Positions 52,478 through 62,913 of a DNA stretch of 64,000 nt are shown in pieces; within the stretch, counting starts at the first letter, position 1, and each line of letters opens with the position of its first letter. The DNA is from UBA3839 sp963627995. GTDB lineage: Bacteria; Bacteroidota; Bacteroidia; Bacteroidales; Bacteroidaceae. A program made the position numbers and the translations under genes. The stretch covers positions 62,001 to 126,000 of the forward strand of contig CAVGCV010000001.1 in assembly GCA_963627995.1 (NCBI GenBank). Reading direction: 5' to 3'. The notes under the pieces were generated by a model. The model was not told where the DNA came from and did not search any database. It saw only the letters and a list, made by a program, of their open reading frames with translations.

Positions 52478-52632
52478 CGCCGAAACTTTTCAGAAAAAAC
52501 ACCGCGGAGCGCCCCCGGAGACGTCCGCGGAGAAAATTTTTTTCGTCCGCGGACGAAATGCGTTTCCTCCGCGGAGCGCGGGAATTTTCTCCGCGGACGT
52601 TTTTGGCGCGGCTTCCGGCTTCCCGGAAAATG
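52478..52632 (-). repeat. dispersed palindromic element, copy F
   Basis: The core is at 52522-52555. Every stem unit carries CCGCGGAG instead of CCGCAGAG, with the matching change in the opposite arms. The stretch around GCGGAGCGCGGGAATTTTCT is nearly identical to the same part of copy A. Ends are poorly conserved. It lies between divergent promoters. Confidence 0.78.
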
Positions 52633-52641
52633 TTTTTTCAC

Positions 52642-52649
52642 TATCTTTG
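52642..52649 (+). promoter_or_regulatory. promoter of the GH127 gene
   Basis: TATCTTTG is a perfect -7 element 44 bases before the ATG at 52694. Palindromic element F ends just upstream. Confidence 0.65.
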
Positions 52650-52693
52650 TGCCGAGAACTAATCAACACCTATCCACCAACCATCAGAAACTT

Positions 52694-55123
52694 ATGAATC
52701 TAAGGAAAACTGCGTCGCTCGCCGCGCTGACGGCGCTGGCCGCCGGCAGCGCGCTCGCGCAGAGCGACAAGTCGGGCTACCCGATCACGCCCGTCCCGTT
52801 CACCCACGTGAAGGTCACTCCCGGCACGTTCTGGGGGCAGCGGCTCGAGGCGAGCCGCACGGTGACCATCCCGCTGGCCTTCAGCAAGTGCGAGAGCGAG
52901 GGGCGCTACACCAACTTCTCGAACGCGGCGGCTCACCTGAAGGACCCGTCGAAGGTGTTCAAGGTGAACGGGGTGGGGTACTCGTTCGACGACACCGACC
53001 CCTACAAGACCATCGAGGGCGCGAGCTACCTGCTCCAGACCTACCCCGACAAGAGGCTCGAGGCCTACGTCGACAGCGTCATCGCCGTCATCGGCTCGGC
53101 GCAGGAGCCCGACGGCTACCTCTACACGGCGCGCACGCAGAACCCCGGCGACCCCCACCACTGGGCGGGCGAGAAGCGGTGGTCGAAGGTCGAGGACCTG
53201 AGCCACGAGTTCTACAACCTGGGCCACCTGTGCGAGGCCGCCGTGGCGCACTACAACGCCACGGGCAAGAAGTCGCTGCTCAACATCGCGCGCGCCTACG
53301 CCGACTGCGTGTGCCGCGAGGTGGGCGACAAGCCCGGGCAGGCGCGCGTGGTGCCCGGCCACCAGATTGCCGAGATGGGGCTGGCCAAGCTCTACCTCGC
53401 CACGGGCGAGAGGAAGTACCTCGACCAGGCCAGGTTCTTCCTCGACGAGCGCGGCCTCACCACCATCAAGACCGAGTACAGCCAGAGCCACAGGCCCGTG
53501 CTGGAGCAGGACGAGGCCGTGGGCCACGCCGTGCGCGCGGGCTACATGTACGCCGGCATGGCCGACGTGGCCGCGCTGACGGGCGACAAGCGCTACATCG
53601 AGGCCATCGACCGCATCTGGGACAACATCGTCTCGAAGAAGTACTACATCACGGGCGGCGTGGGCGCGACGTCGAGCGGCGAGGCGTTCGGCGCGAACTA
53701 CGAGCTGCCCAACATGTCGGCCTACTGCGAGACGTGCGCCGCCATCGCGCAGGTCTACCTCAACTACCGCCTGTTCCTGCTCCACGGCGAGTCGAAGTAC
53801 TACGACGCGCTGGAGCGCACGCTCTACAACGGCGTCATCAGCGGCATCTCCATCGACGGCGGCAAGTTCTTCTACCCCAACCCGCTGCAGAGCATGGGGC
53901 AGCACCAGCGCCAGGCGTGGTTCGGCTGCGCCTGCTGCCCGAGCAACGCGGCGCGCTTCATCCCCTCGCTCCCGCAGTACATCTACGCCGTGAGGGACAA
54001 CGCGCTCTACGTGAACCTCTTCGCCGGCAACGAGACGACGGTGAAGGTGGGCGGCAAGAACGTGACGCTCGCCCAGTCGACCGACTACCCGTGGGACGGC
54101 GACGTGGAGATGACCGTGAGGAAGGCGTCGGGCCGGTTCGCCCTCAACATCCGCATCCCGGGGTGGGTGAGGGGGCAGGTCGTACCGAGCGACCTCTACA
54201 CCTACGCCGACGGCAAGCACCTGGGCTACGCGGTGCGGGTGAACGGCCAGCCCGCCAGCTCCGAGCTCCGGGACGGCTACTTCGTCATCGACCGCAAGTG
54301 GAAGAGCGGCGACAAGGTGTCGGTGCACTTCGACATGGAGCCGCGCCTCGTCAAGGCCAACGGCAAGGTGGGCGCCGACAGGGGCAGGGCGGAGATTGAG
54401 CGCGGCCCGCTGGTCTACTGCGCCGAGTGGCCCGACAACGACTGCGACGTGCTCAGCGTGCTGCTCAACCAGGAGCCGCGGTACACCATGGGCCGGAAGG
54501 AGATAGCGGGCACCGCCGTGCGGACCATCACCACCGACGCGCAGACGCTGAGCTTCGACAAGGACGGGCGGCTCACCGCGAAGGACGAGCGCCTGACGCT
54601 GATTCCCTACTACGCGTGGGCGCACCGCGGCAACGGCAACATGGCCGTATGGCTGCCCATCGACCTGAGCGCGACCAACCCGGCCCTGCCGCCCAGCATC
54701 GCCAGCGAGAGCAAGGTGGCGGCGTCCGTGCCGCGCCTTCCGGCGCTGGGCGCCATCAACGACCGCCTCGTGCCGTCGGACGGCAACGACCGCTCGATTC
54801 CCTACACCCACTGGTGGCCCAAGAACAACTCGACGGAGTGGCTGAGCTACACGTTCAGGGAGCCGGCGACGGTGAGCAGCTCCACCGTCTACTGGTTCGA
54901 CGACGGCCCGTGGGGCGGCTGCCGCGTGCCCAAGTCGTGGAAGCTCTACTACAAGGACGCGTCGGGCAGCTGGCAGGAGGTGAAGAACCCCACCGGCTAC
55001 GGAACGGGCAAGGGCGTTGCCAACATCGTGAACTTCGACCCCGTGAGCACCACGGCCATGAAGCTCGAGCTCGTGCAGCCGGAGAAGCACTCCTGCGGCG
55101 TGTTCGAGTGGAGCGTGAAGTAG
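52694..55123 (+). CDS. secreted GH127 glycoside hydrolase (beta-L-arabinofuranosidase family)
   Basis: An 809-residue exported enzyme. After a signal peptide (1-22, ending SALAQ) comes the (alpha/alpha)6 catalytic domain (about 30-430, with VTPGTFWGQRLEASRTVTIP and EPDGYLYTARTQNPGD). The zinc/cysteine centre of the family is intact: Glu346 and Cys348 in YCETCAAIA, then Cys414 and Cys415 in GCACCPSN, Cys414 being the expected nucleophile. Two beta-sandwich domains follow (about 430-640), and a C-terminal carbohydrate-binding-like domain (about 690-809, STEWLSYTFREPATVSSSTVYWF). GH127 enzymes act on arabinose-containing plant glycans. The gene stands alone, with a promoter and a terminator. Confidence 0.94.
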   Translation: MNLRKTASLAALTALAAGSALAQSDKSGYPITPVPFTHVKVTPGTFWGQRLEASRTVTIPLAFSKCESEGRYTNFSNAAAHLKDPSKVFKVNGVGYSFDDTDPYKTIEGASYLLQTYPDKRLEAYVDSVIAVIGSAQEPDGYLYTARTQNPGDPHHWAGEKRWSKVEDLSHEFYNLGHLCEAAVAHYNATGKKSLLNIARAYADCVCREVGDKPGQARVVPGHQIAEMGLAKLYLATGERKYLDQARFFLDERGLTTIKTEYSQSHRPVLEQDEAVGHAVRAGYMYAGMADVAALTGDKRYIEAIDRIWDNIVSKKYYITGGVGATSSGEAFGANYELPNMSAYCETCAAIAQVYLNYRLFLLHGESKYYDALERTLYNGVISGISIDGGKFFYPNPLQSMGQHQRQAWFGCACCPSNAARFIPSLPQYIYAVRDNALYVNLFAGNETTVKVGGKNVTLAQSTDYPWDGDVEMTVRKASGRFALNIRIPGWVRGQVVPSDLYTYADGKHLGYAVRVNGQPASSELRDGYFVIDRKWKSGDKVSVHFDMEPRLVKANGKVGADRGRAEIERGPLVYCAEWPDNDCDVLSVLLNQEPRYTMGRKEIAGTAVRTITTDAQTLSFDKDGRLTAKDERLTLIPYYAWAHRGNGNMAVWLPIDLSATNPALPPSIASESKVAASVPRLPALGAINDRLVPSDGNDRSIPYTHWWPKNNSTEWLSYTFREPATVSSSTVYWFDDGPWGGCRVPKSWKLYYKDASGSWQEVKNPTGYGTGKGVANIVNFDPVSTTAMKLELVQPEKHSCGVFEWSVK

Positions 55124-55151
55124 GCGCGCCGCGGCCGTCCGCCTGAAGAAG

Positions 55152-55210
55152 GCCCGCCGGGAACGGGGAGGCGCTTGTCGTCCCGCCCGCTCCCGGCGGG
55201 CTCCTTTTTT
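55152..55210 (+). terminator. rho-independent terminator after the GH127 gene
   Basis: The stem GCCCGCCGGGA/TCCCGGCGGGC (about 55152-55162 with 55191-55201) is followed by TCCTTTTTT. Confidence 0.85.
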
Positions 55211-55305
55211 GCGGGCACCCCCCGGAAAGGCGCGGATTCGGGGTGTCGGACGGCCTAAAAAAGTGGTTTTCTGTGTTTTTCAACAGAAAACCCATATTTT
55301 TTGCA

Positions 55306-55313
55306 TAACTTTG
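55306..55313 (+). promoter_or_regulatory. promoter of the DEAD-box helicase operon
   Basis: TAACTTTG, followed by C, is a perfect -7 element about 172 bases before the helicase start. It leaves a long untranslated leader, which is AT-rich near the start codon (55462-55485). Confidence 0.6.
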
Positions 55314-55485
55314 CAGCCCGAACGTGTGCAGACACGGCCCTCTGGAACTTTTCTCGGCACGCCGACAGTGCCGACAGGGAAAACTTTTTTGGATAGGAAT
55401 CAGGAACATCCGTGTTTTGGGTCTTTACGAAAGGGGCGGGCGTTGGCACACGAGGCAAGTCTTAACTTAAAAAAAACAAGAAACA

Positions 55486-57492
<2,007 letters not shown>

Positions 57493-57495
57493 GCC

Positions 57496-58458
57496 ATGAG
57501 AATATTCCAGCACGCGGGCGACATCGGCGACCTCCGCGCGGCCCTGGAGGAGGCCCGGTCCGTAAAGGAAGACCGCTTCCGGTTCCAGTCGCTCGGAAAG
57601 AACAAGACCGCCCTCCTCATCTTCTTCAACAACAGCCTGCGCACGCGGCTCTCCACGCAGAAGGCGGCCATGAACCTCGGCATGAACGTCATCGTGCTCG
57701 ACGTGAACCAGGGCGCGTGGAAGCTCGAGACGGAACGCGGCGTGGTCATGGACGGCGACAGGAGCGAGCACCTGCTCGAGGCCATCCCCGTGATGGGCAG
57801 CTACTGCGACATCATCGGCGTGCGCTCGTTCGCCACGTTCCAGAGCCGCCGCGACGACTACGGGGAGAAGATTCTCAACCAGTTCGTCGAGCACAGCGGC
57901 CGCCCCGTGTTCTTCATGGAAAGCGCGACGGTGCACCCGCTGCAGGCGTTCGCCGACCTCATCACCATCGAGGAGTACAAGCGCAGCAGCCGCCCGAAGG
58001 TGGTGCTCACGTGGGCGCCCCATCCCAAGGCGCTGCCGCAAGCCGTGCCCAACTCCTTCGCCGAGTGGATGAACGCCGCCGACGTGGACTTCGTGGTGAC
58101 GCATCCCGAGGGCTACGAGCTCGACCCGCAGTTCGTGGGCGGCGCCCGCGTGGAGTACGACCAGATGAAGGCCTTCGAGGGCGCCGACTTCGTCTACGCC
58201 AAGAACTGGAGCTGCCCGGGCGTGACGCGCCCCGACGACTACGGCAAGGTCATCTCCAGGGACACGGGCTGGACGGTGGACGCGCGCCACATGGCCGCCA
58301 CCAACAACGCCTACTTCATGCACTGCCTGCCCGTGCGCCGCAACATGATTGTGAGCGACGACGTCATCGAGTCGCCCGCGTCCATCGTCATTCCCGAAGC
58401 CGCCAACCGCGAGATTTCCGCGCAAGTGGTGCTCAAGCGCATGCTGGAGTCGCTCTGA
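57496..58458 (+). CDS. N-succinylornithine carbamoyltransferase-type enzyme (arginine synthesis)
   Basis: A 320-residue transcarbamylase of the Bacteroidota ArgF' type that works on acylated ornithine in arginine synthesis. The carbamoyl-phosphate loop is FFNNSLRTRLSTQ (44-55), and FMHCLPVRRN lies near the end. Long shared blocks with the Bacteroides enzyme (VVMDGD, EHLLEAIPVMGSYCDIIGVRSFA, VLTWAPHPKALPQAVPNSFAEW) separate it from ordinary ornithine carbamoyltransferases. Residue 90, which sets the choice between succinyl- and acetylornithine, is Ser (DRSEH); the B. fragilis enzyme has Pro and the acetyl-specific enzyme Glu. Ser is compatible with the succinyl form. It is tightly linked to the helicase and followed by an M16 peptidase gene. 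Confidence 0.92.
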   Translation: MRIFQHAGDIGDLRAALEEARSVKEDRFRFQSLGKNKTALLIFFNNSLRTRLSTQKAAMNLGMNVIVLDVNQGAWKLETERGVVMDGDRSEHLLEAIPVMGSYCDIIGVRSFATFQSRRDDYGEKILNQFVEHSGRPVFFMESATVHPLQAFADLITIEEYKRSSRPKVVLTWAPHPKALPQAVPNSFAEWMNAADVDFVVTHPEGYELDPQFVGGARVEYDQMKAFEGADFVYAKNWSCPGVTRPDDYGKVISRDTGWTVDARHMAATNNAYFMHCLPVRRNMIVSDDVIESPASIVIPEAANREISAQVVLKRMLESL

Positions 58459-58480
58459 CCCCACGCCGGGCATCCCACCC

Positions 58481-59731
58481 ATGCAAGAAAGCTGCAGCAC
58501 ACTCGTCCTCGACAACGGCATGCGCGTCATCCACATGGCGTCGCCGACCCGCGTGGCCTACTGCGGCGTCGCCATCGACGCCGGCACGCGCGACGAGCGC
58601 GGCGACGAGCAGGGCATGGCGCACTTCTGCGAGCACATGCTGTTCAAGGGGACGGAGCGCCGCCGGTCATGGCACATCCTCAACCGCATGGAGGCCATCG
58701 GCGGCGACCTCAACGCCTACACCAACAAGGAGGAGACGGTGGTCCACGCCGCGTTCATGCGCGAGCATCTCGCCCGCGCCACCGAGCTGGTGCTCGACAT
58801 CGTGTTCAACAGCACGTTTCCCCAGCACGAGATCGACAAGGAGCGCGAGGTCATCGCCGAGGAAATGGAAAGCTACAACGACTCGCCCGCCGAACGGATT
58901 TACGACGAGTTCGAGAGCATCGTCTACGGGCAGCACCCGCTGGGGCGCGACATCCTCGGCACGCCGGAGCGCGTGCGCGGCTTCCGGACGGACGACGCCC
59001 TGCGCTTCGTCCGCCGCCTCTACCGCCCCGAGCGGATGGTGTTCTTCGTCTTCGGCGACTACGGCTTTGCAGCCGTCAGGCGCACCCTCGAGCGCGCCAT
59101 GCGCCGCATGGGGGCAGCCGCCGCGGGGCGGGCCGGGGAAGCAGCCGCCGCGCGTCCGGCAACGCCCTTTCCGCCGCGCGCCGCGCACCGCCGCGTGGTG
59201 GAGAAAGGAACGCACCAGGCGCACGTGATGCTCGGCTGCCGCGCCTACCCGTCGGACGACCCGCGCCGCGTGGCGCTCTATTTCCTCAACAACATCCTTG
59301 CCGGCCCGGGCATGAACTCGCGGCTCAACGTGGCGCTGCGCGAGCGGCGCGGCCTCGTCTACACCGTCGAGAGCACGCTGGCCAACTACACCGACACGTC
59401 CACGTTCGCCATCTACTTCGGCTGCGACGCCAGCGACGTGGAACGCTGTCTGCGGCTCGTGCGCAAGGAACTCGCCGCGCTCGCCCAAACGCCCCTCACG
59501 GACGGCCAGTTCGCCGCCGCCATGCGGCAGATACGCGGACAGATAGGCGTGGCCTGCGACAACTTCGAGAGCTACGCCCTCGACATGGCGAAGTCCTACC
59601 TCCACTACAACCGCTTCGAGGGCGTGGCCGACACGTTCCGGCGGCTCGACAAGCTCACGCCGCGGCTGGTCCACGACGTGGCCCGCGACCTCTTCGCCGA
59701 CGACAACCTCGCGCTGCTCATCTACCGCTGA
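58481..59731 (+). CDS. M16 family zinc peptidase
   Basis: A 416-residue pitrilysin-type metallopeptidase. The inverted zinc motif is MAHFCEHMLFKGT (HxxEH), with the third ligand in NAYTNKEETVVHAAF. The second, inactive-half repeat is recognisable by GPGMNSRLNVALRERRGLVYTVESTLANY. The length is that of single-chain bacterial processing-peptidase-like enzymes that dimerise. There is no signal peptide, so it is probably cytoplasmic. An insert of Ala/Arg-rich sequence (about 208-230) breaks the first domain. It begins 22 bases after the carbamoyltransferase gene. Confidence 0.93.
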   Translation: MQESCSTLVLDNGMRVIHMASPTRVAYCGVAIDAGTRDERGDEQGMAHFCEHMLFKGTERRRSWHILNRMEAIGGDLNAYTNKEETVVHAAFMREHLARATELVLDIVFNSTFPQHEIDKEREVIAEEMESYNDSPAERIYDEFESIVYGQHPLGRDILGTPERVRGFRTDDALRFVRRLYRPERMVFFVFGDYGFAAVRRTLERAMRRMGAAAAGRAGEAAAARPATPFPPRAAHRRVVEKGTHQAHVMLGCRAYPSDDPRRVALYFLNNILAGPGMNSRLNVALRERRGLVYTVESTLANYTDTSTFAIYFGCDASDVERCLRLVRKELAALAQTPLTDGQFAAAMRQIRGQIGVACDNFESYALDMAKSYLHYNRFEGVADTFRRLDKLTPRLVHDVARDLFADDNLALLIYR

Positions 59732-59817
59732 GCCACAGCACACAGCACAAAACACAGCACAACACACACGAACGCGGCCCCACACGCCGCGTTCATCCAT
59801 TCACACCACCACCACAC

Positions 59818-61494
59818 ATGAAACGCTTCCTACAATTCCAGCCCAAACTCGTCCAGTGCCTCAAGAACTACGACAAGCAGAAGCTCTCCGCCGACCTCAT
59901 GGCGGGCGCCATCGTGGGCATCGTGGCCCTGCCGCTGGCCATCGCCTTCGGCATCGCCTCGGGCGTGTCGCCCGAGAAGGGCATCATCACGGCCATCGTG
60001 GCGGGCTTCGCCATCAGCGCCTTCGGCGGCAGCCGCGTGCAGATAGGCGGCCCCACGGGCGCGTTCATCGTCATCATCTGCGGCATCGTGCAGCAATACG
60101 GGCCCGAGGGGCTGGCCGTCGCCACCGTGCTGGCCGGCGCGTTCCTCGTGCTGCTGGGCGTGTTCCGCCTCGGCACCGTCATCCGCTACATTCCTTACCC
60201 CATCGTCGTGGGCTTCACGAGCGGAATCGCGCTCACCATCTTCACCACCCAGGTCAAAGACCTCCTCGGCCTGCACATCGAGGGCGCGATGCCCGCCGAC
60301 TTCATCTCGAAATGGGCCACCTATACCCGGCACATCGCCACCACCGACACCGCGACGGCCACAGTGGGCGTGGCGTCGGTGGCCGTCATCGCCCTCACGC
60401 CGCTCGTCTCGAAGAAGGTGCCCGGCTCGCTCGTCGCCATCCTCGTGATGACCGTGGCCGGCATCGCGCTGGACCACTTCGGCATACACATCGACACCAT
60501 CGGCGACAGGTTCAGCATCGACCCCTCCGTGCCCGAGGCCGAGATTCCGCCACTCTCGTGGGAAAGCGTCAAGGGGCTCATCCCGCCGGCCATCACCATC
60601 GCCGTGCTCGGCGCCATCGAGAGCCTGCTCTCCGCCACCGTGGCCGACGGCGTGACCGGCCACCGGCACAACTCCAACCAGGAGCTCATCGGCCAGGGCA
60701 TCGCCAACGTCCTCTCGCCCGTCTTCGGCGGAATCCCGGCCACCGGCGCCATCGCGCGCACCATGACCAACATCAACAACGGCGGCCGGACCCCCGTGGC
60801 CGGCATCGTCCACGCCGCCGTCCTGCTGCTCATCTACTTCTTCCTCATGCCCTACGCCGCCTACATCCCCATGGCCTGCCTGGCCGGCGTGCTCGTCATG
60901 GTGAGCTACAACATGAGCGGCTGGCGCACCATCGCGCAGCTCATGCGCAACCCCAAGAGCGACATCGTCGTGCTGTGGCTCACGTTCCTGCTCACCGTCG
61001 TGTTCGACCTCACCGTGGCCATCGAGGTGGGCGTCATCCTCGCCTGCTTCCTCTGCATGCGCCGCATGGCCGAGACCACGCAGGTGAGCGTGCTGACCGA
61101 GGAAATCGACCCCAACGAGGAGAGCGAGCTCAACCTGCTCGACATCGAGCACCTGACCATCCCCCGCGGCGTGGAGGTGTACGAAATCGACGGCCCCTAC
61201 TTCTTCGGCATCGCCAACAAGTTCGAGGACGTCATGTCGCGCATGAAGGAAAAGCCGCGCGTGCGCATCATCCGCATGCGCAAGGTGCCGTTCATCGACT
61301 CCACGGGCATCCACAACCTCACCAACCTCATCGAGCAGAGCCACCGCTCGGGCATCGTCGTCATCCTCTCGGGCGTGGGCGACAGCGTGCGCGCCGTGCT
61401 CGAGAAGAACCACTTCGCCGAGCTGGTGGGCAAGCGGAACATCTGCCCCAACATCAACGTCGCCCTCGGCGAGGCAAGCCGCCACCTCGCGTAG
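59818..61494 (+). CDS. SulP family anion transporter with STAS domain
   Basis: A 558-residue inner-membrane transporter of the SLC26/SulP family. Ten or more helices cover residues 25-415, with the core signatures KLSADLMAGAIVGIVALPLAIAFGIASGVSPEKGI, GSRVQIGGPTGAFIVI and VFGGIPATGAIARTMTNINNGGRTPVAGIVHA. The cytoplasmic STAS domain follows (about 440-550, PRGVEVYEIDGPYFFGIANKFEDVM and VPFIDSTGIHNLTNL). Substrates in the family include sulfate, bicarbonate and dicarboxylates; the sequence alone does not decide. The gap before it (86 bases) contains a small hairpin and CA-rich sequence, so it may be a separate transcript. Confidence 0.94.
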   Translation: MKRFLQFQPKLVQCLKNYDKQKLSADLMAGAIVGIVALPLAIAFGIASGVSPEKGIITAIVAGFAISAFGGSRVQIGGPTGAFIVIICGIVQQYGPEGLAVATVLAGAFLVLLGVFRLGTVIRYIPYPIVVGFTSGIALTIFTTQVKDLLGLHIEGAMPADFISKWATYTRHIATTDTATATVGVASVAVIALTPLVSKKVPGSLVAILVMTVAGIALDHFGIHIDTIGDRFSIDPSVPEAEIPPLSWESVKGLIPPAITIAVLGAIESLLSATVADGVTGHRHNSNQELIGQGIANVLSPVFGGIPATGAIARTMTNINNGGRTPVAGIVHAAVLLLIYFFLMPYAAYIPMACLAGVLVMVSYNMSGWRTIAQLMRNPKSDIVVLWLTFLLTVVFDLTVAIEVGVILACFLCMRRMAETTQVSVLTEEIDPNEESELNLLDIEHLTIPRGVEVYEIDGPYFFGIANKFEDVMSRMKEKPRVRIIRMRKVPFIDSTGIHNLTNLIEQSHRSGIVVILSGVGDSVRAVLEKNHFAELVGKRNICPNINVALGEASRHLA

Positions 61495-61523
61495 CGCGCG
61501 GCCCGGACACCCGGAAGCAGCCA

Positions 61524-61585
61524 ACGCACATTCGGCACAAGCCCCATGTCGGGACACAGACACGGCGCTTGTGCCGAACGTGCGT
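61524..61585 (+). terminator. terminator after the SulP transporter gene
   Basis: A stem of about 19 pairs with one mismatch (61524-61542 with 61567-61585) and a paired loop, 29 bases after the stop. A long T run appears later, at 61617-61626. Confidence 0.65.
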
Positions 61586-61686
61586 ACGGACACCTGCCCG
61601 CGTCCAACGCCGCGCTTGTTTTTTTTAACAAAAATTACACTTAAGAAAAGCCGCACATCCGCGTATATAGAAGCAGAACGACACCC

Positions 61687-62190
61687 ATGGAACGCAAGGA
61701 ATTCGGACAAATGGCCGCCAAGATGCGCCCAAGACTGCTGAAGACAGCGCGCCAATTCTTCGGGAACGCCGAGGACGCCGAGGACGCAGTGCAGGACACC
61801 CTGCTGCGGCTGTGGTCGGTGCGCGCCCGCGTCCGTCAGGGTGAGGAGGAAGCCCTCGCCCAGCGCATTGTCCGCAACTGCTGCGTGTCGCTGTGGCGGA
61901 AGCAGCAGCAAGGCAGCCGCGTGTCCCTGGAGGAAGCCCGTGCCGCGGCCAGCGGCGGCACGGCCATCGACGCCATCGTCAGCGACGAGGAAACGCGGCG
62001 CATCGAGGCGGCCAAGGCGCGGCTGCCGCGGGCATACCGGCGGCTGCTGCAGATGAAGGCCGACACCGACATGAGCCTCGAGGAAATCGCCGCCGCGGCA
62101 GGCATCAAGAGGGAGTCGGCCAGCGCCATGATCTCAACCGCCCGCAAACTGCTCTACGAAGCACTGAAACACCAGGAAAGGAGGAAATGA
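61687..62190 (+). CDS. ECF-type RNA polymerase sigma factor (second copy type)
   Basis: A 167-residue sigma-70 family regulator. Region 2 is at about 8-70 (MRPRLLKTARQFFGNAEDAEDAVQDTLLRLW) and region 4 at about 108-160 (LPRAYRRLLQMKADTDMSLEEIAAAAGIKRESASAMISTARKLLYEAL). It has the same length as the sigma factor near the left end but only moderate similarity. The stop is three bases before the anti-sigma start. No canonical TAnnTTTG element is seen upstream; the AT-rich stretch 61617-61672 (TTAACAAAAATTACACTTAA) may hold a self-recognised promoter. Confidence 0.92.
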   Translation: MERKEFGQMAAKMRPRLLKTARQFFGNAEDAEDAVQDTLLRLWSVRARVRQGEEEALAQRIVRNCCVSLWRKQQQGSRVSLEEARAAASGGTAIDAIVSDEETRRIEAAKARLPRAYRRLLQMKADTDMSLEEIAAAAGIKRESASAMISTARKLLYEALKHQERRK

Positions 62191-62193
62191 ACA

Positions 62194-62898
62194 ATGGAAG
62201 AACAACTGAGACACACGACCGAGGCGCTGCTCCGTAAGTACATGGACGGTACGACCACCGCCGCCGAGGAGCAACAGCTGCGCCACACGATGCAGAACGA
62301 GGCGATTCCGGCCAAATGGGAGACCTACCGCCTGATGCTCGCCGGCAAGCCGCGCACGCTGCCGGCCGACGACATACTGGAGGAAGACCTCACGGAGGAG
62401 TTCGACACCATCTGCCGCAACCGCAACACCGCGCGGCGCAGGACACTGCTGCTCAGATGGACGGCAGCGGCGGCCATCGTTGCCGTGGCGCTGACCGTCG
62501 GGTGGAACGCCTTCCACCGGCCGAAAGAACACCCCGCCCCCGCCATTGCGGACAGCAACACCGCGCGCACCGCGCCAAAGCAAGACCAGCCCGCGCCGGC
62601 GGAACACACAACGGCAGCACCCGCGGAACCTACGCCCCGACCCGGCATCCCCGCGCAGCCCCTCGCGGCCACAGCCCGCGCCACAGCCCGCACCACAGCC
62701 CGCATCACGCCGGAAGCCGCGCCTGCCGTCCCCGCTGCGAGCAGCGACGACGAGGACGACGCGCCGATGGAGTACGGCGAGGACGTGAACGCACTGCTGG
62801 CCGAGCGGCTGGACGGAGTGGACCGGCAGATTGCCCAGATGCGCGAGCTGATGACCGAGAACGGCGACATCCCCGACTACGTCTATGCAGAACCTTAA
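62194..62898 (+). CDS. transmembrane anti-sigma factor (second module)
   Basis: A 234-residue protein. The cytoplasmic segment (about 1-85, TTEALLRKYMDGTTTAAEEQQLRHTM) is like the same part of the left-end anti-sigma factor. One membrane helix (about 90-105, WTAAAAIVAVALTVGW) and a Pro/Ala/Thr-rich linker follow. The linker holds three in-frame copies of a 12-bp repeat (62669-62704). The C-terminal part ends with SDDEDDAPMEYGEDVNALLAERLDGVDRQIAQMRELM, an acidic stretch and a short helix. AAAGGAGG lies eight bases before the start, although it is also the end of the sigma coding sequence. The protein is expected to hold the adjacent sigma factor at the membrane until a signal arrives. Confidence 0.85.
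   Translation: MEEQLRHTTEALLRKYMDGTTTAAEEQQLRHTMQNEAIPAKWETYRLMLAGKPRTLPADDILEEDLTEEFDTICRNRNTARRRTLLLRWTAAAAIVAVALTVGWNAFHRPKEHPAPAIADSNTARTAPKQDQPAPAEHTTAAPAEPTPRPGIPAQPLAATARATARTTARITPEAAPAVPAASSDDEDDAPMEYGEDVNALLAERLDGVDRQIAQMRELMTENGDIPDYVYAEP
62669..62704. repeat. 12-bp in-frame tandem repeat in the second anti-sigma gene
   Basis: Three copies of CCACAGCCCGCR stand in tandem. They encode repeated Ala-Thr-Ala-Arg units in the linker after the membrane helix. Copy-number change would alter linker length without shifting the frame. Confidence 0.85.
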
Positions 62899-62913
62899 AA
62901 ACACAATACGACC

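Noticed and set aside
52694..55123. Polysaccharide utilisation locus around the GH127 gene
   Set aside because: No SusC, SusD, regulator or other hydrolase adjoins it; the neighbours are tatD-like and an RNA helicase gene.
62177..62185. Strong Shine-Dalgarno (AAAGGAGGA) before the second anti-sigma gene
   Set aside because: It coincides with the Arg-Arg-Lys codons at the end of the sigma gene. Such sites are little used in Bacteroidota, so it may be chance.
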